Origin: Acidaminococcus fermentans DSM 20731
GTDB lineage: Bacteria > Bacillota > Negativicutes > Acidaminococcales > Acidaminococcaceae
DNA length: 64,000 nucleotides
Assembly: GCF_000025305.1 (NCBI RefSeq)
Contig: NC_013740.1
Coordinates: 992,001 to 1,056,000 of the forward strand
Direction: 5' to 3'
The notes under the pieces are model-generated. The model saw nothing but the letters and a program-made list of their open reading frames with translations. It made no database searches and was not told where the DNA came from. Position 1 is the first letter of the stretch, and each line of letters starts with the position of its first letter. Of the stretch, positions 48,345 through 57,306 are shown piece after piece. Both the position numbers and the translations under genes were made by a program.

Positions 48345-51300
48345 ATGAGCGACAAGATTAGAAGAGTATTTGTGGAGAAGAAGAAAGAATATGCTGTGGA
48401 AGCAGCAGGTCTGTGTTCCGATCTCCAGCAGACCCTGGGGCTGAAGAATCTGAAAAGCGTCCGGATCCTGAACCGGTACGATCTGGAGGGCCTCAGTGAC
48501 GAAGAATACCAGGAAGCCAGAAGCCTGGTGCTCAGCGAAGCACCGGTGGATGTGGTCCGGGATGAAGAAGTGGAAATCCCTGCCGGCATCCGCAGCTTTG
48601 CCGTGGAACTGCTCCCGGGCCAGTACGACCAGAGAGAAGATTTTGCCGCCCAGTGCATCCAGGCCATCACCCAGGGACAGCGGCCCATTGTGGCAGCCGC
48701 CAAAGTGTTCCTGCTGGAAGGTGACCTGTCCGACGCCGACTTTGAAAAAATCAAGAAATACTGCATCAACCCGGTGGAAGCCCAGGAAGCGGCCATTGAA
48801 AAGCCGGAAACCCTGGATATGACCTGGGATGTGCCCAAACCCGTAGCCGTGCTGGACGGCTTCCGGAGCCTGGACAGAAAAGGCCTGGAAGACTTCCTGA
48901 ACCAGCAGGAACTGGCCATGAGCCTGGAAGACCTGGCCTTTATCCAGGAATACTTCCAGAAAGAAAACCGGGATCCCTCCATTACCGAAATCAAGGTGCT
49001 GGATACCTACTGGTCCGACCACTGCCGGCACACCACCTTTGAAACCAAACTGGAAAACGTTTCCATCACCGACGGCGTATACACCCAGCCGGTGGCGGAA
49101 GCCTATGACCTGTACAAGAAAGACCGGGATTTTGTCTACGGTGCCGACACCAAACGCCCCATCACCCTGATGGACATGGCATGCCTGGCCACCAAGAAGC
49201 TGAAAAAGGAAGGGAAGATCCCCGACCTGGATGCTTCCGAAGAAATCAACGCCTGCAGCATCGTGGCCCCCATTGACGTGGACGGCAAAAAAGAAGACTG
49301 GCTGGTGATGTTCAAGAACGAAACCCACAACCATCCCACCGAAATCGAACCCTTCGGCGGTGCCGCCACCTGCCTGGGCGGGGCCATCCGGGATCCCCTC
49401 AGCGGCCGGAGCTATGTGTACCAGGCCATGCGGGTCACCGGGTCCGGCGATCCCCGTACCCCTTATGAACAGACCCTGAAAGGCAAGCTGCCCCAGCGGA
49501 AGATCACCCTGGGCGCTGCAGCCGGCTACAGCTCCTACGGCAACCAGATCGGTCTGGCCACCGGTTCCGTGGAAGAATACTACCATCCCAAATTCGTGGC
49601 CAAGAGAATGGAAGTGGGGGCCGTCATCGGGGCTGCTCCCCGGGACGCCGTGGTCCGGGAACGTCCGGCTGCGGGCGACCTGATCGTGCTGCTGGGCGGC
49701 CGTACCGGCCGTGACGGCATGGGCGGCGCCACCGGTGCCTCCAAGGAACACACCACCAAATCCCTCAGCGAATGCGGTGCAGAAGTCCAGAAGGGGAATG
49801 CCCCCAACGAACGGAAGATCCAGCGGCTGTTCCGGGATCCGGAAGTGACCCGGCTGATCAAACGGTGCAACGACTTCGGGGCCGGCGGGGTATCCGTGGC
49901 CATCGGCGAACTGGCACCGGGCCTGGTAATCAACCTGGACAAGGTGCCCAAGAAATACGAAGGCCTGGACGGCACGGAACTGGCCATCAGTGAATCCCAG
50001 GAACGGATGGCCGTGTGCATCGCCGCCAGCGACCTGGACAAATTCATGGCCGCTGCCGCCAAGGAAAACCTGGAAGCCACGGTGGTGGCGGAAGTGGCGG
50101 AAGATCCCCGTCTGGTGATGTACTGGAGAGGGGAAAAAATCGTGGACCTGTCCCGGGCTTTCCTGGATACCAACGGCATTCCCCAGAAATCCAATGTGGT
50201 GGTGGACGGAGTGGAAGAAACCTCTCCCTTCAACAGCACCCCGGAAGAAGTGGAAGGCAAAAAGGATATCAAAGAAGCCTGGCTGGCCAACCTGGACCGG
50301 CTCAATGTGTGCAGTGAAGAGGGCCTGGGCGAACGGTTCGACGGCTCCATCGGCCGGGGCAGCGTACTGATGCCCTACGGCGGCCGGAACCAGCTGACCC
50401 GCACCGAAGGCATGGCGGCCCGTCTGCCGGTACTCCACGGCAAGACCAACGCCACCTCCATCATGGCCAGCGGCTATGATCCCAACGTGTGCTGCTGGAG
50501 CCCGTACCACGGGGCCATGTACGCCGTGGTGGAAGCCGTGTGCCGGGCTGCGGCCATGGGGGCCGACCCGAAGAAACTGCGTCTTTCCATGCAGGAATAC
50601 TTCCCCAAACTCCATACGGAACATACCTGGGGCCGGCCTTTCGCCGCTCTCCTGGGTGCCTATAAAGCCTGCTGCGAACTGGAACTGCCGGCCATCGGCG
50701 GCAAGGATTCCATGAGCGGCACCTTCATGGACCTGGAAGTTCCGCCTTCCCTGATCTGCTTCGCCGTAGGGGTTATGGACGGCCGGGATACCATCTCCAA
50801 CGAATTCAAACAGGCCGGCAACACAGTGGTGTTCATCCCGGTACCCTGCGATGAACACGAAGTGGTGGATTACCCCGCCCTGCGGACCCTCCTGGACAGC
50901 GTCCACAAAGCCATCCTGGGCAAACGGATTCTCACCGCCGGCGTGGTGAAGGAAGGGGGCGTGGCAGCCGCCATCTCCTCCATGTGCCTGGGCAACGGTC
51001 TGGGCTTCGGGTTCGTGAAACCCTTCCTCCATGAGGAATGCCTGTTCACCCTGCAGCCCGGCGGGTTCCTGGTGGAAATGGCACCGGGGGCCGATCCGGA
51101 CAAAGTCTTCGCCGGCAATGATTTCCTGGTGCTGGGCTCCCTGACCGACGACGGCAAAGTCACCGTCAACGACACCGCCATCACCCTGGACGAAATCAAA
51201 GCCGCCTATACCCGCACCCTGGAAGGGGTATTCCCCTCTGTGGTGAAGGATTCCGGCAAGGAAATCTGCCGGATGCCCTATTACCGGAATGACCTGCCCC

Positions 51301-52121
51301 TGACCGCGCCCTACAACGTGGCCCAGCCTCGGGTGTTCATTCCCGTATTCCCGGGCCTGAACTGCGAATACGACACCGCTGCCGCCTTTGAAGCAGCCGG
51401 TGCCAAAGCCGATATCTGTGTGATCCGGAACCTGACTCCGGAAGCCATCAAGGAAAGCGTGGAAGAAATGGCCAAACGGATCAAAGAAGCCCAGATCCTG
51501 GCCATTCCCGGCGGGTTCTCCGCCAGTGACGAACCGGAAGGATCCGGCAAGTTCATCGCCACCATGTTCCGGAACCCGGCCCTGAAGGAAGCGGTGCTGG
51601 ATCTCTTGTACAACCGGGACGGCCTGGCCCTGGGGATCTGCAACGGTTTCCAGGCCCTGATCAAACTGGGTCTGGTGCCCTATGGAGACATCCGTCCGCT
51701 GACGGAAACCTCTCCCACCCTGACCTTCAACACCATCGGCCGGCACATTTCCCGGATGGTGGAAACGAAAGTGGTTTCCAACAAATCTCCGTGGCTGGCA
51801 CTCACCGAACCCGGTGACATCCACACGGTAGCCGTATCCCACGGGGAAGGCCGGTTCGTGGCCACGGAAGAAGAGATCAAGAAACTCTTCGCCAACGGCC
51901 AGGTGGCCACCCAGTATGTGAACCAGGCAGGGGATCCCACCATGGAAAGCCCCTACAACCCCAACGGCTCCCTGTATGCCATCGAAAGCATCACCAGCCC
52001 CGACGGGCGTGTGCTGGGCAAGATGGGCCACACCGAACGGTTCACCGAGGGTCTCATGAAGAACATCCCGGGGAACAAACTGCAGCCTCTGTTCCTGGGC
52101 GGCGTGCAGTACTTCAAGTAA
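48345..52121 (+). CDS. purL: Phosphoribosylformylglycinamidine synthase, single-chain PurL
   Basis: A 1258-residue enzyme for the fourth step of purine synthesis (FGAR + ATP + glutamine to FGAM). Domain order: PurS-like N-terminal region and linker (about 1-215, LDTYWSDHCRHTTF at its end); two AIRS-type ATP-binding modules (NETHNHPTEIEPFGGAATC, then FGAGGVSVAIGELAPGL; later GGRNQLTRTEGMAARLPV and GGKDSMSGTFMDL); and a C-terminal glutamine amidotransferase (PVFPGLNCEYDTAAAFEAAG, nucleophile Cys in GICNGFQAL, late His-Glu after AVSHGEGRF). It is the fused form, so no purS or purQ is needed. It stands alone, away from other pur genes. GGAGGC lies before ATG 48345. Confidence 0.97.
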   Translation: MSDKIRRVFVEKKKEYAVEAAGLCSDLQQTLGLKNLKSVRILNRYDLEGLSDEEYQEARSLVLSEAPVDVVRDEEVEIPAGIRSFAVELLPGQYDQREDFAAQCIQAITQGQRPIVAAAKVFLLEGDLSDADFEKIKKYCINPVEAQEAAIEKPETLDMTWDVPKPVAVLDGFRSLDRKGLEDFLNQQELAMSLEDLAFIQEYFQKENRDPSITEIKVLDTYWSDHCRHTTFETKLENVSITDGVYTQPVAEAYDLYKKDRDFVYGADTKRPITLMDMACLATKKLKKEGKIPDLDASEEINACSIVAPIDVDGKKEDWLVMFKNETHNHPTEIEPFGGAATCLGGAIRDPLSGRSYVYQAMRVTGSGDPRTPYEQTLKGKLPQRKITLGAAAGYSSYGNQIGLATGSVEEYYHPKFVAKRMEVGAVIGAAPRDAVVRERPAAGDLIVLLGGRTGRDGMGGATGASKEHTTKSLSECGAEVQKGNAPNERKIQRLFRDPEVTRLIKRCNDFGAGGVSVAIGELAPGLVINLDKVPKKYEGLDGTELAISESQERMAVCIAASDLDKFMAAAAKENLEATVVAEVAEDPRLVMYWRGEKIVDLSRAFLDTNGIPQKSNVVVDGVEETSPFNSTPEEVEGKKDIKEAWLANLDRLNVCSEEGLGERFDGSIGRGSVLMPYGGRNQLTRTEGMAARLPVLHGKTNATSIMASGYDPNVCCWSPYHGAMYAVVEAVCRAAAMGADPKKLRLSMQEYFPKLHTEHTWGRPFAALLGAYKACCELELPAIGGKDSMSGTFMDLEVPPSLICFAVGVMDGRDTISNEFKQAGNTVVFIPVPCDEHEVVDYPALRTLLDSVHKAILGKRILTAGVVKEGGVAAAISSMCLGNGLGFGFVKPFLHEECLFTLQPGGFLVEMAPGADPDKVFAGNDFLVLGSLTDDGKVTVNDTAITLDEIKAAYTRTLEGVFPSVVKDSGKEICRMPYYRNDLPLTAPYNVAQPRVFIPVFPGLNCEYDTAAAFEAAGAKADICVIRNLTPEAIKESVEEMAKRIKEAQILAIPGGFSASDEPEGSGKFIATMFRNPALKEAVLDLLYNRDGLALGICNGFQALIKLGLVPYGDIRPLTETSPTLTFNTIGRHISRMVETKVVSNKSPWLALTEPGDIHTVAVSHGEGRFVATEEEIKKLFANGQVATQYVNQAGDPTMESPYNPNGSLYAIESITSPDGRVLGKMGHTERFTEGLMKNIPGNKLQPLFLGGVQYFK

Positions 52122-52132
52122 GCAAAACAGGG

Positions 52133-52165
52133 AAGGGGTTGCTGCATGTGCGGCAACCCCTTTTG
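52133..52165 (+). terminator. Terminator after purL
   Basis: AAGGGGTTGC/GCAACCCCTT with a 9-base loop, then TTG. Confidence 0.88.
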
Positions 52166-52178
52166 TGTATGACTTTGG

Positions 52179-52219
52179 TCCTATGTCATTCGTATGCGTC
52201 ATAGGTCATAGGTCATGCC
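52179..52219. repeat. Heptameric tandem repeat tract, about 6 units
   Basis: TCCTATG, TCATTCG, TATGCG (one base short), TCATAGG twice, TCATGCC. It lies 13 bases after the purL terminator. Confidence 0.75.
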
Positions 52220-52291
52220 CTTTTGGAAAGCAATTTTTGCCAATTTCGTTTGCATGAAAAATGCATCATTCATTAAAGGAGAAGATTCTGC

Positions 52292-55219
52292 ATGGAACTT
52301 TCTGTTGGGGCAAAACTCCATGGTTTTGCCGTACAAAAAATCACCCCTCTGCCGGATATCGAAGCCACGGCCTATGAAATGATCCATGAGGTCAGCGGCG
52401 CCCGGCTGTTCTACCTGGCCAGCCAGGACGACAACAAAGTGTTCACCATCGGGTTCCGGACCCCCAGCCAGGATGATACCGGGGTGGCCCACATCACCGA
52501 ACATTCCGTCCTCTGCGGCAGCCGGAAATACCGGCTGAAGGAACCCTTCGTGGAACTGGTGAAAGGCTCCCTGAACACCTTCCTGAACGCCATGACCTAC
52601 ACGGACAAAACCGTGTATCCGGTGGCCAGCCGGAATGCCAAGGACTTCCGGAACCTGGCGGACGTGTACCTGGACGCGGTGTTCTATCCCCTGACCGGGG
52701 AAAATCCCTTTACCCTGCGCCAGGAAGGCTGGCATTACGAACTGGGCCAGGGAGAGGACAAGCCCCTGGTGTACAACGGCGTGGTCTACAACGAAATGAA
52801 GGGGGTCTATTCCTCCCCGGACGCCATCGAGGAACATGAGGTGATGAAGGCCCTGTTCCCGGATTCCCCTTACCGGTTCGAATCCGGCGGCCTGCCTTCC
52901 GCCATTCCCCAGCTGACCCAGGAAGGATTCGTGGCCTTCCACAAAAAATACTACAGCCCGGAAAACGCTTATATCTACCTGTACGGGGATGTGAACATCG
53001 ACGACTGGCTGGACTACATGGACCGGGAATACCTGAGCCGGTTCCCCAAGACCGGCACCCTGAAAGTGGAGATCCCCCTCCAGGCTCCCTTCGACCAGAC
53101 CCGGGAAGTGAAAGCCTCCTACCCGGTGCCCGAAGGGGATGACACCGCCCACAAGACCTACCTTTCCATGAACATCGTGGTGGGGTCCGCCCTGGACCAG
53201 AAGCGGATCATGGCCCTGAAGCTCCTGACCCATGTGCTCCTGGACGGGAACAATGCGCCCCTGCGGCTGGCGCTCCTTCGGGCGGGCATCGGCAGCGACG
53301 TATCCGGCAGCCTGAACGGCTCCCAGCTCCAGCCCGTGTTCTCCGTGGAAGTCAGCGGCTCCGACCCGGATAAGGAAGACCAGTTCGTGAAGGTGCTCTA
53401 CCGGACCCTCCAGGACCTGTCCCGGAACGGGATTCCCCGGCGGCTTCTGGAAGCAGAACTGAATTCCGAAGAATTCAAGATGCGGGAAGCGGATTTCAAC
53501 ATCTATCCCAAAGGCCTGATCTACGGCCTGAACGTGATGGAAACCTGGCTGTACGGGGGAGACCCCACCACCTGCCTCCGGTTCACCGACTGTCTGGACT
53601 TCCTGCGCAGCGCCATCGACAAGAAGTACTATGAACAGCTCATCGAAAGCGTGCTGCTGGACAACACCCACAAATGCCTGGTGACCCTGACCCCGGAACC
53701 CGGGAAGGAAGCCCGGGATGCTGCCCGGTTTGCGGAAACCATGGCGGAAAAGAAGAGCCATATGGACCAGAAACAGCTGGAAGAAGTGGCGGCCATCGCC
53801 GATGAGCTCCATGCCCGGCAGGCGGCTCCCGATACCCCGGAAGCCCTGGCCTCCATCCCCCTGCTCCAGCGGTCCGACATTGCCCGGAAGAACGATTTCG
53901 AACATCCCCAGGTGACGGAAGAAGGGAAGCATACCCGGCTGGTGCTCCATCAGTTCACCAACAAAATCGCCTATTTCGACTGGTGCTTCGACCTTACCGG
54001 CCTGCCGGAAGACAAGCTGTGCTATGCCTACCTGCTCACCGACGTACTGGGGAAGGTGGACACCGATGACTATTCCTACGAGGAACTGACCACACTGGCG
54101 GACCTGTATCTGGGGGGGCTGAACTTCGAAGTGAAGCCCTACTGCAGGTACAGCGACACCAACAGCTACCGGAACGTGTTCAAGGTATCCGCCAAGGTGC
54201 TGGAAAAGAACGAGGACAAGCTGTTCGCCATCCTCAGCAGCATCGCCCTCCGGAGCCATGTGGACGACAGGAAGCGGCTGAAGGAAATCGTCAGCGAAGT
54301 GAAGACCGACTGGGACAACAACTTCTTTGCCCGGGGGATGACCGTGGCCACCCTGCGGCTCATGAGCTACTTCTCCAAGTCCGCCCGGAGCCTGGAACAT
54401 GACCAGCTGACCTATTACCAGTTCCTCCAGGATCTGTGGGCCCATTTCGATGAGCGGGCCGAAGAAGTGGCCGCCAATCTGAAAGCCCTGCTGCCCGCCT
54501 TCTTCCATCAGGATGAACAGCTCCAGTCCCTGTCCTGCGACCGGGATATGGAAGAGGAGGCCCTGGCAAAAGTGGCCGCCTTTACGGCTCAGCTGCCCCA
54601 TTCCCCCTATGCGGGGAAACCGGCGCCGGACCTGGCAGCTCCCGGGAAGAACGAAGGAATCACCACCTCCGGGAAGGTCCAGTACGTATTGGCCGGGGGG
54701 AACTTCCACGACCACGGCTACCACTATACCGGGGCCATGAAAGTGCTGGAAACCATCCTCCGCTACGGTTACCTGTGGACCAAAATCCGGGTCCAGGGCG
54801 GAGCCTACGGGGCCGGCACCCGGTTCGACCCCACCGGCACCTTCTACCTGTCCAGCTACCGGGATCCCAAACTGGCGGAAAGCCTCCAGGCCTACCGGGA
54901 TCTGCCGGAGTACCTGGAAAAATTCCAGGCTTCCGACCGGGAAATGACCAAGTACGTGATCGGCACCATCAGCCTGGTGGACACCCCCCTGACCCCGGCC
55001 ATGCACCTGGAAAAGGCCATCACCGCCCAGATGAAGGGGACCCCGGAAGACCTGGCCCAGAAGAAACGGGACCAGATCATCGACTGCACCCCGGAAGACA
55101 TCCGGGCCCTGGCGCCCCTGGTCCGGGATGTGCTCTCCGACGGCTACCTGTGCGTGGTAGGCGGCGAAGGGAAGATCGAAGAGAACAAGGGATTGTTTGA
55201 ACGGGTGATCAAGGCGTAA
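52292..55219 (+). CDS. M16C insulinase-family zinc metalloprotease (presequence-protease type)
   Basis: A 975-residue clamp-like peptidase built from four M16 domains. The inverted zinc motif HxxEH is intact in HITEHSVLCGSRKY (about 72), with the distal Glu in VVYNEMKGVYSSPDAI. This is the M16C (PreP/Cym1, bacterial Zn-dependent peptidase) type. The C-terminal half holds the paired inactive domains (YTGAMKVLETILRYGYLW, VQGGAYGAGTRFDPTGTFYL). There is no signal peptide, so it probably degrades peptides in the cytoplasm. AAAGGAG precedes ATG 52292; it is a single-gene unit. Confidence 0.94.
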   Translation: MELSVGAKLHGFAVQKITPLPDIEATAYEMIHEVSGARLFYLASQDDNKVFTIGFRTPSQDDTGVAHITEHSVLCGSRKYRLKEPFVELVKGSLNTFLNAMTYTDKTVYPVASRNAKDFRNLADVYLDAVFYPLTGENPFTLRQEGWHYELGQGEDKPLVYNGVVYNEMKGVYSSPDAIEEHEVMKALFPDSPYRFESGGLPSAIPQLTQEGFVAFHKKYYSPENAYIYLYGDVNIDDWLDYMDREYLSRFPKTGTLKVEIPLQAPFDQTREVKASYPVPEGDDTAHKTYLSMNIVVGSALDQKRIMALKLLTHVLLDGNNAPLRLALLRAGIGSDVSGSLNGSQLQPVFSVEVSGSDPDKEDQFVKVLYRTLQDLSRNGIPRRLLEAELNSEEFKMREADFNIYPKGLIYGLNVMETWLYGGDPTTCLRFTDCLDFLRSAIDKKYYEQLIESVLLDNTHKCLVTLTPEPGKEARDAARFAETMAEKKSHMDQKQLEEVAAIADELHARQAAPDTPEALASIPLLQRSDIARKNDFEHPQVTEEGKHTRLVLHQFTNKIAYFDWCFDLTGLPEDKLCYAYLLTDVLGKVDTDDYSYEELTTLADLYLGGLNFEVKPYCRYSDTNSYRNVFKVSAKVLEKNEDKLFAILSSIALRSHVDDRKRLKEIVSEVKTDWDNNFFARGMTVATLRLMSYFSKSARSLEHDQLTYYQFLQDLWAHFDERAEEVAANLKALLPAFFHQDEQLQSLSCDRDMEEEALAKVAAFTAQLPHSPYAGKPAPDLAAPGKNEGITTSGKVQYVLAGGNFHDHGYHYTGAMKVLETILRYGYLWTKIRVQGGAYGAGTRFDPTGTFYLSSYRDPKLAESLQAYRDLPEYLEKFQASDREMTKYVIGTISLVDTPLTPAMHLEKAITAQMKGTPEDLAQKKRDQIIDCTPEDIRALAPLVRDVLSDGYLCVVGGEGKIEENKGLFERVIKA

Positions 55220-55235
55220 AATGCGGTCAACGGAC

Positions 55236-55290
55236 GGAGGAGACCATCTGCCGGAGGCAGATGCTTTTGAACAGAAACGCAGCTGGCGCT
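55236..55290. repeat. Hairpin repeat of the ATCTGCC/AACGCAGC family, copy 3
   Basis: GGAGGAGACC, hairpin ATCTGCC/GGCAGAT, CTTTTGAACAGAAACGCAGC, then TGGCGCTGC. It shares its order of parts with the copies at 31492 and 34829. Confidence 0.75.
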
Positions 55291-55325
55291 GCAAAGGGAC
55301 CCGTGCAGCGGGTGCCTTCCTTCGT

Positions 55326-55353
55326 CCAGTGACCAGTGACATGTGACCAGTGA
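55326..55353. repeat. Heptameric tandem repeat tract, 4 units
   Basis: CCAGTGA at 55326, 55333 and 55347 and CATGTGA at 55340. It ends one base before the terminator hairpin. Confidence 0.85.
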
Positions 55354-55354
55354 C

Positions 55355-55405
55355 AAAGGGACTGTCCCTGTGTATGTTTTTTACACAGGGGCAGTCCCTT
55401 TATCT
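55355..55405. terminator. Strong hairpin between the M16C gene and DAHP synthase
   Basis: AAAGGGACTG-T-CCCTGTGT faces ACACAGGG-G-CAGTCCCTTT around ATGTTTTTT (one internal mismatch), then ATCTTG. Confidence 0.85.
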
Positions 55406-55413
55406 TGTTTTTG

Positions 55414-55422
55414 TGGTATAAT
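55414..55422 (+). promoter_or_regulatory. Extended -10 promoter of the DAHP synthase gene
   Basis: TGGTATAAT, 31 bases before the start codon. Confidence 0.6.
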
Positions 55423-55453
55423 GAATACAATTTACACCAAACGGAGGGATACA

Positions 55454-56494
55454 ATGGAACTGGAAATGGAGTTCATCCGCAAAATGCCCTCTCCCCAGGA
55501 ACTGAAGGTTGATCACCCTGTGGAGCCGGCCATCTATGAAACCAAACGGCGCCGGGACGCTGAGATCCGGGACATCCTCACCGGGAAAGACAGCCGCTTT
55601 CTGCTGATCATCGGTCCCTGCTCCGCGGACAATGAGGACGCTGTGGTGGACTACTGCCAACGTCTGGCCGAAGTCCAGGAACAGGTGAAAGATACCCTGT
55701 ACATCATTCCCCGGGTCTACACCAACAAACCCCGGACCATCGGGGTGGGCTACAAGGGCATGGCCCACCAGCCCGATCCCGAAGGGAAGGAAGACATGCT
55801 GGCCGGGATCATCGCCTGCCGGAACATGCACATCCGGGTGATCCGGGAAACCGGCTTCACCTGCGCCGAAGAAATCCTGTACCCGGAAAACCACCGGTAC
55901 CTGTCCGATCTGATCTCCTATGCAGCCATCGGGGCCCGGTCCGTGGAAGACCAGCTCCACCGGATGATCGCCAGCGGGGTGGGAATCCCGGTGGGGATGA
56001 AGAACCCCACATCCGGGGACATCTCCGTAATGCTCAATTCCATCGCCGCCGCCCAGCATGAACAGCAGTTCCTGTTCCGGGGCTGGGAAGTGCGGACCAA
56101 GGGGAACCCTCTGGCCCACGCCATCCTCCGGGGGTATGTGGACAAATTCGGCAAGAGCCTGCCCAACTACCACTATGAAGACCTGGTCCGGCTCCATGAA
56201 GAATACGGCAAGCGGGACCTGGAAAACCCGGCGGTGGTCATCGATGCCAACCATGCCAATTCCGGGAAGAAATACCTGGAACAGATCCGGATCGCCAACG
56301 ATGTGCTCTACAGCCGCCACATGAACCCGGACCTGAAGAAGATGGTCAAGGGGATCATGATCGAAAGCTACATCGAAGACGGCAGCCAGAAAATCGGCGA
56401 AGGGGTCTACGGAAAATCCATCACCGATCCCTGCCTGGGCTGGCCCAAGACCCGGGATCTGATCCTGGAACTGGCCGGACGGGTGGATTACTGA
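55454..56494 (+). CDS. 3-deoxy-7-phosphoheptulonate (DAHP) synthase, class I AroFGH type
   Basis: A 346-residue enzyme that joins PEP and erythrose-4-phosphate as the first step of aromatic synthesis. Motifs: LIIGPCSADNEDAVVDYC, IIPRVYTNKPRTIGVGYKG, IGARSVEDQLHRMIASG, GMKNPTSGDISVML and VVIDANHANSGK, with a late metal ligand region IMIESYIEDGSQ. The N-terminus (residues about 1-45) is of the short regulatory type seen in AroG relatives, not an attached ACT or chorismate mutase domain. ATG 55454 follows GGAGGG. The next gene is a tandem-ACT protein 18 bp downstream. Confidence 0.94.
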   Translation: MELEMEFIRKMPSPQELKVDHPVEPAIYETKRRRDAEIRDILTGKDSRFLLIIGPCSADNEDAVVDYCQRLAEVQEQVKDTLYIIPRVYTNKPRTIGVGYKGMAHQPDPEGKEDMLAGIIACRNMHIRVIRETGFTCAEEILYPENHRYLSDLISYAAIGARSVEDQLHRMIASGVGIPVGMKNPTSGDISVMLNSIAAAQHEQQFLFRGWEVRTKGNPLAHAILRGYVDKFGKSLPNYHYEDLVRLHEEYGKRDLENPAVVIDANHANSGKKYLEQIRIANDVLYSRHMNPDLKKMVKGIMIESYIEDGSQKIGEGVYGKSITDPCLGWPKTRDLILELAGRVDY

Positions 56495-56512
56495 GAATAG
56501 GGAGGACATACC

Positions 56513-56926
56513 ATGCTGAAACAGATTTCGCTTTTTGCAGCCAACCATAAAGGGGCCCTGGGGAAGATTACCAACGACCTGGCCCGGGAAAACATCAACA
56601 TCTACACCATGCTGGCCACGGACAGCGCCGAATTCGGCATCATCCGGCTGATCGTGGACAATCCGGACAAGGCCCTGGAAGCCCTCCAGAAAGCCGGCTA
56701 CCAGTGCCGGATCGACTATGTGCTGGCCGTGGATATGGCCAGCGACCAGCCCGGTACCCTGGATAAGATCCTGACCCATCTGAAGGACGCCAACGTGTTC
56801 GTCCGGTATCTTTACATCTCCTTCGACCGGAAAACCTCCAGCCCCATCGTGGTGCTGAAAACCGACGAACCCGAAACCGAAACCTTCCTCCAGGGGAAAG
56901 GGTATGCCCTGCTGGACCGGTTCTGA
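56513..56926 (+). CDS. Tandem ACT domain protein
   Basis: A 137-residue protein with two ACT domains: about 1-68 (KQISLFAANHKGALGKITND) and about 70-135 (YVLAVDMASDQPGTLDKILT). ACT domains bind amino acids. It shares an operon with DAHP synthase, so an obvious inference is feedback sensing of an aromatic amino acid, but free-standing tandem ACT proteins of this type are functionally uncharacterised. GGGAGG lies before ATG 56513. Confidence 0.9.
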   Translation: MLKQISLFAANHKGALGKITNDLARENINIYTMLATDSAEFGIIRLIVDNPDKALEALQKAGYQCRIDYVLAVDMASDQPGTLDKILTHLKDANVFVRYLYISFDRKTSSPIVVLKTDEPETETFLQGKGYALLDRF

Positions 56927-56937
56927 CGTTTTTCTTA

Positions 56938-57110
56938 CCCGTAGGAGGCGCAGGCCGGTTGCCCCGCCTGGTGCACGAAATTCCAACGACCCATTGCAAT
57001 ACCGTAGGGGCCGCAGGCCGGGCGGCCCGCAAAATGCACGGCCTGACGATACCGGCACCGTAGGGGATGAGCAAGACCGGCGCAGCCGTGTCGCCCGGTC
57101 ATCCCGTTTC
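56938..57110. repeat. Dispersed GC-rich repeat cluster, copy H (three diverged cores)
   Basis: CCCGTAGGAGGCGCAGGCCGG, then ACCCATTGCAATACCGTAGG with GGCCGCAGGCCGGGCGG, then GCACCGTAGGGGATGAGCAA with ACCGGCGCAGCCGTGTCGCC. It resembles copy I closely, including GAAATTCC/CAAAATGCACGGCCTG pieces. No gene is seen in 56927-57306 apart from the terminator at 57184. Confidence 0.8.
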
Positions 57111-57118
57111 TGCAAAAG

Positions 57119-57157
57119 GATACCATCTGCCAGGGGCAAATGCGAAGCATTTGGCGT
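57119..57157. repeat. Hairpin repeat of the ATCTGCC family, copy 4 (diverged)
   Basis: ATACCATCTGCCAGGGGCA followed by the hairpin CAAATGC/GCATTTG. It is directly followed by heptamer-like CCGCTGA, CCGTTGA (57165-57178). Confidence 0.6.
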
Positions 57158-57183
57158 CCATCAGCCGCTGACCGTTGACAAAG

Positions 57184-57212
57184 GCCGCCGGAGGTTCCGG
57201 CGGCTTTTTTTT
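57184..57212 (+). terminator. Intrinsic terminator
   Basis: GCCGCCGG/CCGGCGGC with loop AGGTT, then eight T. It is about 260 bp past the ACT gene and probably ends the DAHP synthase-ACT transcript. Confidence 0.9.
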
Positions 57213-57239
57213 GTCCATTTTTTTGGACGGGGGATGAGG

Positions 57240-57245
57240 TATAAT
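57240..57245 (+). promoter_or_regulatory. -10 of the hypothetical-HD gene pair
   Basis: TATAAT 62 bases before the start codon; no good -35. Confidence 0.45.
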
Positions 57246-57306
57246 AAAAATAGAAAAAGGATGGAAGCAAGAATCCAAAGACAAGTTTCTATAGGAGGAA
57301 CAAGGT

